The position numbers and the translations under genes were made by a program. Positions 1-8,841 of a DNA stretch of 64,000 bases are shown piece by piece. Positions within the stretch are counted from its first letter, which is position 1. Every line of letters starts with the position of its first letter. The stretch spans positions 124,001 to 188,000 of the forward strand of contig UBXM01000023.1 in the NCBI GenBank assembly GCA_900469445.1, read 5' to 3'. Source of the DNA: Hyphomicrobiales bacterium. GTDB taxonomy: Bacteria; Pseudomonadota; Alphaproteobacteria; Rhizobiales; Rhizobiaceae. The notes below the pieces were generated by a model that was given only the letters and a program-made list of their open reading frames with translations, did no database searches and was not told the origin of the DNA.

Positions 1-1149
1 GGCCAGGGTGGCGGCCCGATGCCGCCGCGCTCCATGCCCTTCCCGATGAAACAGCTCAACACCAGCTACATGTTCGACACGCTGGCGGAAAAGCTTTTGG
101 TTGGCGGCTTCAATCCGGTGCTCGAACCACATGGCCGCGCCTCGCGCCCATATGGCAACCGCCCGGTCTGTGCCGGCAACAACAATTGCAACCCGGTCTG
201 TCCGATCGGCGCCAAGTATGACGGCTCGATGCATATCGACGAGGCCGAACGTCATGGCGCCAAGCTGCTCGACAATTCGCCGGTCTATAGGATCGAGGCC
301 GGTGACGACGGCAAGATCACGGCGATCTGGTACAAGAAGCCGGACAATTCCGAACATCGTCTGACGGCGAAGTATTTCGTTCTTGCCGCCTATGGCATCG
401 AGAGCGCCAAGCTTCTGTTAATCTCCACCTCGGAAAAATATCCGAACGGCATCGCCAACTCCTCCGACCAGGTCGGCCGCAACCTGATGGACCATACCGG
501 CATAAGCATGAACATGCTGACCAAGGAAGACATGTGGCCGGGTGAAGGCCCGACCGAGCTTCTGGTCTATCTCAACCAGCGCGACGGCGAATTCCGCAAG
601 GATTATCCGAGCTACAAGATCAAGGTGCGCAACACCGTGCCGACCGCCCAGATGACCGAGGGGTTCATCAAGAAGGGCATTCTCGGTTCCAAGCTGGACG
701 AGCAGATCCGCAAATATTCGGCACGCTCGCTCAACTGGGCGATCGATTTCGAACCACTGCCGCTGGCCGAAAACCGTGTCACGCCGTCGAAGACCAAGTT
801 CGATGCGCTCGGCATCCCGGTGCCGGTTCTCTATTATTCGGTCACCGACTACTGGAATGCCGGCCGTGACCGTGGCCTGCAGGACCTCAACAAGATTGCC
901 GAACTGCTGGATGCCGAAGTTCTGTCGACCGACGTGAAGTGGCAGAACCGCCAGCACGTGATGGGCACGACGCGAATGGGCGACGATCCGACGGATTCGG
1001 TCGTCGACCGCGATTGCCGCACGCATGACCATCCCAACATGTTCATTGCCGGCACCAGCGTCATGCCCTCGGCTTCCTGCATGAACCCAACTCTCACAGG
1101 TGCCGCACTTAGTGTTCGTATCGCCGAGCACCTGATCAAGGAGCTTTGA
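1..1149 (+). CDS. GMC-family FAD oxidoreductase, 3' part
   Basis: The frame is open from the first base, so this is the C-terminal part of a longer gene whose FAD-binding N-terminus lies outside the window; the ATG at 19 is internal. Visible are a Cys-rich segment (CAGNNNCNPVCPIGAKY) typical of gluconate/sorbitol-dehydrogenase-type GMC flavoproteins, and the C-terminal block with HVMGTTRMG, followed by the conserved Asn-Pro-Thr near the end (CMNPTLTGAALS), which bears the His/Asn active-site region. Family members oxidise sugar or polyol hydroxyls, often passing electrons to a cytochrome c subunit. The substrate cannot be told from this fragment. It is convergent with the alginate-type operon and probably unrelated to it. 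Confidence 0.88.
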   Translation, partial: GQGGGPMPPRSMPFPMKQLNTSYMFDTLAEKLLVGGFNPVLEPHGRASRPYGNRPVCAGNNNCNPVCPIGAKYDGSMHIDEAERHGAKLLDNSPVYRIEAGDDGKITAIWYKKPDNSEHRLTAKYFVLAAYGIESAKLLLISTSEKYPNGIANSSDQVGRNLMDHTGISMNMLTKEDMWPGEGPTELLVYLNQRDGEFRKDYPSYKIKVRNTVPTAQMTEGFIKKGILGSKLDEQIRKYSARSLNWAIDFEPLPLAENRVTPSKTKFDALGIPVPVLYYSVTDYWNAGRDRGLQDLNKIAELLDAEVLSTDVKWQNRQHVMGTTRMGDDPTDSVVDRDCRTHDHPNMFIAGTSVMPSASCMNPTLTGAALSVRIAEHLIKEL

Positions 1150-1419
1150 CGCTTTTAAGCCATTGGCAAAATCTCAGTTGTGCACTCACTTGTCAGCGGG
1201 TGCACAAGTGGGTTGCTCGAGGGCTGGTGGTATAGACAGCACAGAGCTCATACCGCGGTGCCCATCCAGGGTTTCCAGTTTTTTTGTATCGAATAGAGAG
1301 TTGCTTAGTGTATTGCTTTCCGACTGGTCGGAAGTTCTGATCTCATCAAGAGCTTAAGTAGACAATATCTGAATCAACCATCTAGTTTTTTCCTATTTGG
1401 AACACGAGCGGCGCGTCTT
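1150..1419. other. Intergenic gap with inverted repeat
   Basis: No convincing gene lies between the two convergent genes. An 8-bp inverted repeat, TTGTGCAC at 1178-1185 and GTGCACAA at 1200-1207, lies 30 to 60 bases after the oxidoreductase stop. It could form a hairpin, but there is no T-run, so calling it a terminator is weak. The rest is noticeably more AT-rich than the genes. Confidence 0.35.
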
Positions 1420-2670
1420 CTACCAGCGAGGTACACGCCTTTCATAAGCTGGGTCAAAAAGCTTCATGTAGGCTGTGTCGTCGCGCTCCTTCATTGCAGT
1501 CTCTTCATAATGAGCCGAGAGCACAGCGAGTTTTTGGCGGTCGAGCGATACGCCAAGACCAGGGCCCATGGGGAGATCCAGCTTGCCGGCCCGAAAAGTA
1601 AAGGGTGCACCTTCGATCACATCGACGCCTGTCCATGGATAGTGGGTGTCGCAGTCAAAACTCAGGTTGGGCGTGGCGGCCGCGACATGGATCATGGCCG
1701 CAAGAGTGATCCCGAGATGGGAGTTCGAATGCATCGAGACGCCGAGCCCCAGTGTTTCGCATATCTTTCCGAGGTGGGTAGAGGCGCGTAACCCGCCCCA
1801 ATAGTGATGATCGGAGAGAACGATTTTTACCGCGTTCGTGCGGAAGGCTTCGGCGATCTGGTCGAACTCCAGCACGATCATGTTGGTGGCGAGGGGGATC
1901 GGCGTGGCGGCCGCAACCATTGCCATCTGATCCATGCCGATGACGGGATCCTCGAGATATTCCAGCACGTTTTCGAGTTTGCGAGCGATGTGTATCGCGG
2001 TCTCGACGGTCCAGCCGCCGTTGGGGTCGATGCGCAGCGGATGATCCGGAAAGGCTTCGCGAAGCTTCAAAATCGTCTCGATTTCTAGATCGGGATGCAG
2101 CACTCCACCTTTGAGTTTCAGCGATCGGAAGCCATAGGTTTCAACCATCTTTCGCGCTTCGCCGACCATGGCATCCGGTGTCAGCACCTCTCCCCACTCG
2201 TCTGGAGCTTCGCCGATATGTGCGGCGAACTTGAAGAAAAGATAGGCGCTGAACGGGACGCCGGATCGAACCGCACCGCCAAGCAGGTCTGCGACCGGTC
2301 GCCCGAGCAGCTTGCCTTGTATGTCCAGGCAGGGAACCTCGAAGGCCGAAGCAACCACATCCGTCAGCTTGTGATCGGCCACCGCCGATTTGGCATTGAT
2401 GCCGCCGCCACCGGGCAATGCGGCAACAACACGAGATTTCAACTCGTGGAGATGAAAAGGATCGAGCCCGATCAGCGCCGGAGCCGCGCGGCGCAAACCG
2501 TCCAGTGCCTTGATGCTTCCATAGCTCTCGCCCAGACCGACCGTCCCGTCGTCGCAGATGACCTCAATCACCGTCCGCAAGGCGTAGGGCTGGTGCACGC
2601 CTTTGCAGTTGAGGAGCGGTTTGTCCGGGATTGCTACGGGTGTGAGTTGAATTTCAGCGATACGCATCAA
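1420..2670 (-). CDS. Enolase-superfamily dehydratase, glucarate-dehydratase-like
   Basis: This 416-residue protein belongs to the mandelate racemase/muconate lactonizing enzyme superfamily. It has the KxK base motif (K185-L-K187), metal ligands D215 (DPNGG), E240 (LEDP) and N263 (ATNM), then D287 in SDHHYWGG and H314 in HSNSHLG, the arrangement of the glucarate dehydratase subgroup. Such enzymes remove water from aldarates (D-glucarate or L-idarate to 5-keto-4-deoxyglucarate) in the cytoplasm with Mg2+. It is the last gene of the minus-strand operon and its start overlaps the preceding gene by 17 bases. The operon context suggests an oxidised uronic acid as substrate (inference). Met1 or Met2 could start the protein. 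Confidence 0.85.
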   Translation of the reverse strand: MMRIAEIQLTPVAIPDKPLLNCKGVHQPYALRTVIEVICDDGTVGLGESYGSIKALDGLRRAAPALIGLDPFHLHELKSRVVAALPGGGGINAKSAVADHKLTDVVASAFEVPCLDIQGKLLGRPVADLLGGAVRSGVPFSAYLFFKFAAHIGEAPDEWGEVLTPDAMVGEARKMVETYGFRSLKLKGGVLHPDLEIETILKLREAFPDHPLRIDPNGGWTVETAIHIARKLENVLEYLEDPVIGMDQMAMVAAATPIPLATNMIVLEFDQIAEAFRTNAVKIVLSDHHYWGGLRASTHLGKICETLGLGVSMHSNSHLGITLAAMIHVAAATPNLSFDCDTHYPWTGVDVIEGAPFTFRAGKLDLPMGPGLGVSLDRQKLAVLSAHYEETAMKERDDTAYMKLFDPAYERRVPRW

Positions 2671-3463
2671 AAACTCCTTGTTGCCACCAGTTGCTCGCGG
2701 CCGTCAGCGCGTCTTCCAGAGATGGCAGTTCGGGATGCCAGTGGCGCTCCCATTCGAGACTGAAGGGGATGTGTCGTTTATTTCGTCGAAGCAGCGAGAT
2801 CAGATTGGCCATGGGAAAATCACCATGGCCGGGCAACACATAATATCGCCGCCCATCGCGATCGACCTTGCTGTCCTTGACGTGCAGATGCACGATGTTT
2901 TGTGCGATACGCTCCCAGATTGAATCGGGATCAGTTCCAAGAGCCCATGTGTGATGGGTGTCCCACAATATCTTCACAGCCGGCACAAGTTCGACGAAAG
3001 CGACAAGCTGCTCGACATGGGCCAGTGCATCGTGGGTTTCGATCATCAGGTCGACATTGAGCCCGAACGACCGCCGCCTGGCCTGCCAATCGCGCAGAAG
3101 ATCGGCGGCGCGCTTTATCTCATCGGCGCACAACTGCTTGCCGCCGTCGAAGATACGCAGATGAGTGACACCTGCCGCCTCTGCCCAGGGTATGAACGGC
3201 TCGATGGCTGAAAGGTTGGGGCTTTCGAACAGCTTAATAGATGTATTGAGGGCCACGATTTCGAGATTGCGCCCGGCCAGAAAGGCTGCAAGCCCAGCTG
3301 GATCTTCGAATTCGGTGGTCAGCGCCGAAATCAGGTCGACAGTGCCGGAGAGCGTCCGCAATTCAACCGCCCTGATATCATGTCGCTCTGCCAGATCGGC
3401 GATGTCATGCAGGCTCATTTCCGAGCAGCCGAGTGTCGAGAAACAGTATTCGAATGCGCTCAT
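2654..3463 (-). CDS. Sugar phosphate isomerase/epimerase, xylose-isomerase-like TIM barrel
   Basis: A 269-residue protein of the AP-endonuclease-2/xylose-isomerase-like barrel family. Likely metal ligands appear in order at strand ends: Glu in MIETHD, Asp in LWDTHHT, His in HLHVKDSK and Glu in SLEWERHWHPEL. Relatives isomerise or epimerise sugars, keto-acids or inositol derivatives; the exact reaction cannot be read from sequence. It overlaps both neighbours (4 bases with the upstream dehydrogenase, 17 with the downstream dehydratase), so it is translated as part of the same operon. It is probably a cytoplasmic step in processing a uronate-derived sugar, but that is inferred from position only. 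Confidence 0.8.
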   Translation of the reverse strand: MSAFEYCFSTLGCSEMSLHDIADLAERHDIRAVELRTLSGTVDLISALTTEFEDPAGLAAFLAGRNLEIVALNTSIKLFESPNLSAIEPFIPWAEAAGVTHLRIFDGGKQLCADEIKRAADLLRDWQARRRSFGLNVDLMIETHDALAHVEQLVAFVELVPAVKILWDTHHTWALGTDPDSIWERIAQNIVHLHVKDSKVDRDGRRYYVLPGHGDFPMANLISLLRRNKRHIPFSLEWERHWHPELPSLEDALTAASNWWQQGVFDAYR

Positions 3464-4488
3464 GCCACACGCTCCAGATCCTGCTTCATCACAGGGTGAA
3501 GAGGAGGAAGGCCGGCGACAAATCGTTCGATCTCGGTGATCCCAAGGTCGGCAAGCGCTCGCAACTCGTTGCCCAACGCACCAGCGATATGCGGCGTGAG
3601 CACAACGTTCGGTAGATCGTAGAACGGACTATCCGTCGGCAAGGGCTCCGGGTCCGGCGTATCGATGAGAATACGCAGCCGGCCGGATTGTGCTTCCGCC
3701 AGCAAGGCGTCGTGGTCGACAAGCCGACCGCGCGCCGTGTTGATGAGGATCGCCTGATCCGCCATCAGCGCCAGTTCGGCGCCGCCGATCATATGATGGG
3801 TCTCTTGCAGGATAGGCGCGTGCAGCGAAACCACATCGGACCATGCAAGAAGTTCGTGCAGCTCCATTTTGATTGCGCCGAGGGCTGTCGCTTCGTCGGA
3901 TGAAAGGAAAGGATCGTAAACGGCGATCTCGCATGTGCCGCGCGCGAGCATGCCGATAACCAGACGCCCGATGCGGGAGGCACCGACAATGCCGATCCGG
4001 CGGGCATGATTGCCGAGATGGGGCTGGTTCATGCCGCGGCGGCTGCCAAAGCCGCCGGTGCCGCGCTGTGCCCGATGCTCGTCGCGCAGCCGGAAGACAT
4101 TCTTGCCGCACATGATGATTGCCGCATAGGTGAACTCGGCCACTGGTACCGCCATGGCGGATGCCGCCGTGGTGACGAGAATATCGGATGTTTCCCAGAA
4201 TTCCGCGGGGGTAACGGCTCGAACCGAGGATGCCGCATAGGCGACCATCTTTAGTTTTCTCGCGCGCGCAAGGCGTTCTGTTGTCAGGGACGGCGTGCCC
4301 CAGGCCGCCAGCAGGATATCGGCTTCGGCCAGAGCTTTTGCGCCCTCAACAGTATCAAAATCAGTGTAGGGGAAACCTGGGATGATATCTGTTGCCGCGT
4401 TTAATCGCGCCCATTCGCGCGGCCCGAAGAAACCTTGGGGCAGTTCGTTGCGCATCGCGATCAGCAATTTGGGCTTGCCGGTGTTCAT
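3460..4488 (-). CDS. D-isomer-specific 2-hydroxyacid dehydrogenase
   Basis: A 342-residue NAD(P)-dependent dehydrogenase of the D-2-hydroxyacid family. The nucleotide-binding Rossmann loop is GIVGASRIG, followed by Asp in AVYDP. The catalytic set is present: Arg in NTARGRLVD, the acidic residue in the DTPDPEP block and His in LTPHIAG. The enzyme would interconvert a 2-keto acid and a D-2-hydroxy acid in the cytoplasm. The ATG overlaps the stop of the upstream SGNH hydrolase by 4 bases, and its own stop overlaps the next start, indicating translational coupling. The keto-acid substrate is unknown; a product of uronate breakdown is the natural guess. Confidence 0.86.
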   Translation of the reverse strand: MNTGKPKLLIAMRNELPQGFFGPREWARLNAATDIIPGFPYTDFDTVEGAKALAEADILLAAWGTPSLTTERLARARKLKMVAYAASSVRAVTPAEFWETSDILVTTAASAMAVPVAEFTYAAIIMCGKNVFRLRDEHRAQRGTGGFGSRRGMNQPHLGNHARRIGIVGASRIGRLVIGMLARGTCEIAVYDPFLSSDEATALGAIKMELHELLAWSDVVSLHAPILQETHHMIGGAELALMADQAILINTARGRLVDHDALLAEAQSGRLRILIDTPDPEPLPTDSPFYDLPNVVLTPHIAGALGNELRALADLGITEIERFVAGLPPLHPVMKQDLERVA

Positions 4489-5654
4489 GCGCGCACCGGA
4501 CTTGAGACAGAGCGGATGTCGATGCGCGACACGTCTATCCCGAGCGGCTTCGAACCGGGCAGAAGAATGACGTCGAGATAAAGTTCAGGTTCCGTGCCTC
4601 CGGGGCGGAGTTTGAGGAGAGGAGTTCGCAATGCACCGGACCATTGAGTTTGAGGGAAGGCGAAACCGGTGCCATCTTCAGCGTAGAACGGGGCAAGCGC
4701 GATTGCTTCCTGCCCCTCGGCGGAAACATCCTTCAATCGCAACGAAATGCCGAGAACGTCGTCATGTGCGGGGACGTCTATATCGCAGATCGCCTCCAGC
4801 CAGACGCCGGTGCCGGGATGAACAAGTTTACCGCCCAGACTATGGCTTTGCTGTTCCCTTTCAGTCATCGTTTCAGCGCCAAGATCCGATGCCAGATTGC
4901 CCAGCGGGTTGTTCACGGGGTCGAAGCGATCGTCTCTTGCTAACATGCGGGTGGGCGCGCGGGGCACGATCGTTTCGAGGTAGTCCGCCAGCGCCTTTCC
5001 GACAGTAAAGCCGCCCAGCACGGAAAAATGCGTTCCGTCGTTGGAGTAACCGGCATAGGGCTCGCCGAATTCGCTCTCCGGATCAATCCATGCGGAATTC
5101 CAGTCGAAGACATGGCAGTTGGCGTGGCTGGCGGCGAATTCGATGCTTTGACGGTTGATCCAATGCGCCTTTGCCCGCTCCGCGCCACCGGCGGGCCATT
5201 TTTCGATGCCGCGGGCAAGGATCGGCAGAAGAATGACGGTTTTGCCGGCGGCGAGCAAAGTCGATGCGATCCGCGCTCGCGTGTCGGCAATCGTCTGGCG
5301 TGTCTCCACCATCATGTCGTTCGTGCCGGCATCAACGACAATCAGGTCGAAATCCGATTGCAGCAACCGCGGCAGCCGCCGTTCTATCTCTATCGCCTTC
5401 TGACCGGACACTCCGAAATTGAGGCCGGAGAAAAAGCGGCTTACGCCCGGCTGATTGCTCGGCTCCCAGCCGAGCGGGACTGATGGATCGTGATGCACAG
5501 GGCAGGAGAGCCTGCCATGTGACAGGACCTCGGCCCAGCTCATCCAGCCGCGTGCCGAAGTCGCCAGCGAAGTTTCGTTGCCGAAATGGTTCTGCTGGAC
5601 GAGCGAAGTGCCGAGAACGGCAATCCGGCTCGCCCTGGGGTGAGATACGGACAT
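4485..5654 (-). CDS. SGNH/GDSL-family hydrolase
   Basis: A 389-residue protein with all SGNH blocks in the first 240 residues: block I LGTSLVQ with the nucleophile Ser, block II Gly in NFGVSG, block III DAGTND with Asn, and block V NDGTHFS with the Asp/His pair. A further 150 residues form a beta-rich C-terminal domain with no recognised family. Members are esterases, often carbohydrate O-acetyl esterases. No signal peptide is seen, so it probably acts on imported oligosaccharides in the cytoplasm. In an alginate-type operon, removal of acetyl groups from acetylated uronates is a reasonable inference, not shown by the sequence. Confidence 0.8.
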   Translation of the reverse strand: MSVSHPRASRIAVLGTSLVQQNHFGNETSLATSARGWMSWAEVLSHGRLSCPVHHDPSVPLGWEPSNQPGVSRFFSGLNFGVSGQKAIEIERRLPRLLQSDFDLIVVDAGTNDMMVETRQTIADTRARIASTLLAAGKTVILLPILARGIEKWPAGGAERAKAHWINRQSIEFAASHANCHVFDWNSAWIDPESEFGEPYAGYSNDGTHFSVLGGFTVGKALADYLETIVPRAPTRMLARDDRFDPVNNPLGNLASDLGAETMTEREQQSHSLGGKLVHPGTGVWLEAICDIDVPAHDDVLGISLRLKDVSAEGQEAIALAPFYAEDGTGFAFPQTQWSGALRTPLLKLRPGGTEPELYLDVILLPGSKPLGIDVSRIDIRSVSSPVRA

Positions 5655-5669
5655 AGGCCTACCGGAATA

Positions 5670-6419
5670 TCAGGAATACAGGACGCCGCCGTTGATGTCG
5701 TAGCAAGCTCCGGTGATATAGGCGGCGTCGTCCGATGCGAGAAAGGCCACCAGACCGGCGACATCTTCGCTGACGCCTTCACGCTTCAGCGATGTGGCGC
5801 CAGCCACCCGTTCCCTCACTTCCGGTTTGGTGAAGGTGTCGTGGAAGGTTGTCGAAATCATGCCGGGGCAAACGGCGTTGACGCGGATGTCGGGGCCGAC
5901 TTCCTTGGAAAGGCCGCGGGTGAAGGTCATCACTGCTCCCTTCGATGTCGCATAGGCGATGGCGCCCGGACCGCCGCCATCACGGCCTGCCTGCGATGAG
6001 AAGGTAACGATCGCCCCGCCTTTCGCCATTTTCGGCAGTGCAGCCTTAGTTGTCAGGAAAAGCGAGGTCAAATTGACGTTAAGAACCTGATGCCAGAAGG
6101 CCTCATCCATATCCGCGATCGTCTTGCGTGAAATCATGCCGCCGGCCACGTGGACGAGGCCATGGATAGCGCCGAATTTGTCGGTTGCCGCGGAAATCGC
6201 GGCCTTGACTTCGGCTTCATTTGTCAGGTCCGCCTTGATCGCCAAAGCGGAGCGGCCGAGTTTTTCGATGTCTGCCACCGCTGCGGCTGCTCCTTCCGCC
6301 GCGCCGTTATAGGTAAGCACGACATTGGCGCCTTCCTGCGCGAAACGGACCGCGCATGCCCGGCCGATATCCCGGCCTGCGCCGGCGACGACAATGGTCT
6401 TGTTGGTAAAACGTTGCAT
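5670..6419 (-). CDS. SDR oxidoreductase, probable DEH reductase
   Basis: A 249-residue classical short-chain dehydrogenase: the dinucleotide loop near residue 10 reads AGAGRDIG (the TGxxxGxG position), followed by HVAGG in place of NNAG and the YxxxK pair in AYATSK. The start at 6419 is preferred because a GAGG SD lies 8 bases upstream; an earlier in-frame ATG includes that SD. It directly follows the PL15 alginate lyase gene. In Agrobacterium and Sphingomonas, an SDR beside the lyase reduces 4-deoxy-L-erythro-5-hexoseulose uronate (DEH), the alginate monomer product, to 2-keto-3-deoxygluconate; I infer the same role. A KDG kinase and aldolase are not in this window. Confidence 0.8.
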   Translation of the reverse strand: MQRFTNKTIVVAGAGRDIGRACAVRFAQEGANVVLTYNGAAEGAAAAVADIEKLGRSALAIKADLTNEAEVKAAISAATDKFGAIHGLVHVAGGMISRKTIADMDEAFWHQVLNVNLTSLFLTTKAALPKMAKGGAIVTFSSQAGRDGGGPGAIAYATSKGAVMTFTRGLSKEVGPDIRVNAVCPGMISTTFHDTFTKPEVRERVAGATSLKREGVSEDVAGLVAFLASDDAAYITGACYDINGGVLYS

Positions 6420-6437
6420 TTGAAAACCTCGCATTGT

Positions 6438-8768
6438 TTAGAATTGTTTCGGGAGAGAAAGCTTGAAGCGCTCGTCATCGACATCGCTGAAATAGATGTC
6501 AGTCGAAAAACCCTGGTCATCGATGAAGTTGAAGATTCGCTTCGGTTCGGTCAGGCTGTAGGGCACGAGAAGGGTCACGAGACGATGTCTGGTGGCGGCC
6601 GGAACCGTGGCGCAGACATGGTGATGGATTTCCAGCCCCTCGTATTCCTTCTGCTCGATCCCCGGAAAACCTTCAACGGCCGTGATTTGCGGATTACCAG
6701 CAGAGGAGAAGACGAATTGGCCGTAAAAGCCTGCCTTTTTGCCGTTGTAGCGAAAGCTTGAGCGACCGGTCTGCGGTGCGCCTGTGGTGTGGCAAAGCCA
6801 TTGCAATTCCTGCGGCTCGGTGCATTCCACCTCATCGACAATGACGAAATAGCTGTCGTTGACGAAATGGATTTCGCGCTCCGCTTTGCGCACCAGCGGG
6901 TTTGCCACCTGATAGGCGGCCGTCGCATCGCCTAGCATGCGTATATGCCCGGGCTTCTCCTCGACGGAAACGATACGGCCTGCAGCGCGACGGGCCAGCG
7001 TCTTGTCCTTCTCCGCATACTGGCCTTTTCCGCCGATCAGGACTGCGTTCTTCGACCGGGTCTGCCGGCGCCAATTGATGTGCATTTGAGAGTTGAAGGC
7101 GACGTAGTAACCGGACTGGATCGCCAGATCCTCACCATGGGCATAAAGAACGAAAGCGTTCTGATCGCCATGGCTATGGCTGAGCGAGCCATATGGGCTC
7201 GATTTGAAAACGAACTGCAGATGCCGGTCTGGGTCCTCCATCTGTTTCTGGATAGTGACCCAGCCGATATCATCGAAGACAGCAAGCGATGGCAGATCTG
7301 TCGGCGAAACGGCTTCCACCTGTCGATAGTCGTGACGATAGACGAGTTCGTCGAAATTCAGGTCCCACCAACCGTAATTGTAGAAGGCCATCTCGGTTCC
7401 GGCCGCACCCTGCTTGATGCGGTCAAAATACCATTGATAGTGACCGTTGCCGGTGACGCCGGCGAACTGGCGGACATTGTAGCCCACCTTCAGTCCGGGC
7501 AGGTCACCCATGGTGGAATCGTCACCGAAATTGGCGCGTCTTGTGCCAGGCGCCTTGGTATAAAGCGGGAACCGCCCAGTGTTCTGGAAGAAAGGCCGCT
7601 GGTAGAGGTCATAACCGATATAGGAGCGGATCAGATTCGCGGCCTCGATGAGATAGGCCATGCCGGTCATCCAGTAGTGCGGACCTTCCGCCCAGCCGCC
7701 ATCCGTTCCCGCCCAAGGGGAATAGAGCGTGGTGAGAAATTCGACCGTGTAGTCGAACCATTCGCCGGCATCGTCGCTTTCGCCCATAAGCGAAATGCAG
7801 GCCGGTGTGAGCACTGCCGACAGCGAGCGAACCGCGTGGCTGTCATAAGGAAACACGTGGATGCGCGCGTGGGCAATCACGTGGTCAGCGACTTCACGGG
7901 TACGGCGCAGGAGAACCGATCGAACGGTCTCCCGTTCTTCTTCGCTTAGGTGATCATAGAGCCAGTCGTATCCCCATGCCAAGGCGACAACGACGCGGAA
8001 ACCGGCCTCGTCATTATAGGCGCGGGAGGTTGCTCCATTCGGATCCCAAGCGGCAACGGAGAGCAGCCAATCGCGCGAGGCATCGAGCAAATCCTCCCGC
8101 CCCAGAACGCGGCCGGCAATTGCCAGATGGCGGATGGCATAGATGACCTCCTGGCAATCGATATACATCTGTCGCCAGAGCGTCGCCACGCGGACGTTAT
8201 TAGGATAGGGCTGCGGTTCCGGCATGATCGGCCGGTCGAGCCAAGGCTTTACGGATTTCTCGAAGAATTCGGACCAGCCGCAATGGTTCGGGTCCTCGGC
8301 CACGGCTTGCGAAAATGATTTCAGTTGCTCGGGATTGAGCCAGAGTCGCGGGTGGCTCGTATGGGCCGCTGCATGGCGAGCCGTCCTGCCGGGCACGGGT
8401 GTTTTTGGAAGCGCGGCGGTGATCTCGAAACGGCGTACCGCACTCCAGTTCGACAGGGGCTGCGCGGCGGCCTGATCCCAGAGCGCATAACACCAATGGT
8501 AATTGCCTTCCGGTAGAACTTCATCCGGGGTGAAGAAATTCCAAGCGAGGTCTTCGAACGTGCGCGTCTTGGGCGCAGCAAATTCGGGGTCTGCCGAGAT
8601 GCGCAGCACATAGCGGGCACCGTCGTCGATATCGGGAAGCCAGGAAAAACGCGGCGGGTTTTCGGTGGGTGGGGTTTGCTCGCTCGGCACGTAGCCAATG
8701 GTCAATGAACCGGGGCGGGGTTCATCGAGATGAGCTTGTCTGGCGATGGCCGAGGCAGAGGGACGCAT
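6438..8768 (-). CDS. PL15-type exolytic alginate/oligoalginate lyase
   Basis: A 776-residue protein with an N-terminal beta-rich domain (about 20-120), a long helical barrel (about 135-500) and a C-terminal beta-sandwich (heparinase II/III-like). Arg199, His311 (FPYDSHAVRSL) and Tyr365 (GPHYWMTG) match, by position, the active-site residues I recall for Agrobacterium Atu3025, an exotype PL15 alginate lyase of similar size. No signal peptide is present, consistent with cytoplasmic release of unsaturated monouronate from imported oligosaccharides by beta-elimination. It lies between the AlgQ-like binding protein and the DEH-reductase-like SDR, which supports the assignment. A related uronan such as glucuronan remains possible. 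Confidence 0.87.
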   Translation of the reverse strand: MRPSASAIARQAHLDEPRPGSLTIGYVPSEQTPPTENPPRFSWLPDIDDGARYVLRISADPEFAAPKTRTFEDLAWNFFTPDEVLPEGNYHWCYALWDQAAAQPLSNWSAVRRFEITAALPKTPVPGRTARHAAAHTSHPRLWLNPEQLKSFSQAVAEDPNHCGWSEFFEKSVKPWLDRPIMPEPQPYPNNVRVATLWRQMYIDCQEVIYAIRHLAIAGRVLGREDLLDASRDWLLSVAAWDPNGATSRAYNDEAGFRVVVALAWGYDWLYDHLSEEERETVRSVLLRRTREVADHVIAHARIHVFPYDSHAVRSLSAVLTPACISLMGESDDAGEWFDYTVEFLTTLYSPWAGTDGGWAEGPHYWMTGMAYLIEAANLIRSYIGYDLYQRPFFQNTGRFPLYTKAPGTRRANFGDDSTMGDLPGLKVGYNVRQFAGVTGNGHYQWYFDRIKQGAAGTEMAFYNYGWWDLNFDELVYRHDYRQVEAVSPTDLPSLAVFDDIGWVTIQKQMEDPDRHLQFVFKSSPYGSLSHSHGDQNAFVLYAHGEDLAIQSGYYVAFNSQMHINWRRQTRSKNAVLIGGKGQYAEKDKTLARRAAGRIVSVEEKPGHIRMLGDATAAYQVANPLVRKAEREIHFVNDSYFVIVDEVECTEPQELQWLCHTTGAPQTGRSSFRYNGKKAGFYGQFVFSSAGNPQITAVEGFPGIEQKEYEGLEIHHHVCATVPAATRHRLVTLLVPYSLTEPKRIFNFIDDQGFSTDIYFSDVDDERFKLSLPKQF

Positions 8769-8841
8769 TGCGCTCTAACTCCTATATGAAGATCAAAGGG
8801 AAAAGGATGGCGGCGACAGCGCCGCCATCACGATCGAAAGC

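Noticed and set aside
418..1131. Long minus-strand open frame inside the GMC oxidoreductase
   Set aside because: It is antisense to a gene with clear family motifs and encodes no recognisable protein; high GC creates such shadows.
6945..7949. 334-residue plus-strand frame inside the PL15 lyase gene
   Set aside because: The lyase has conserved catalytic residues in the other frame; this frame has no domain or SD.
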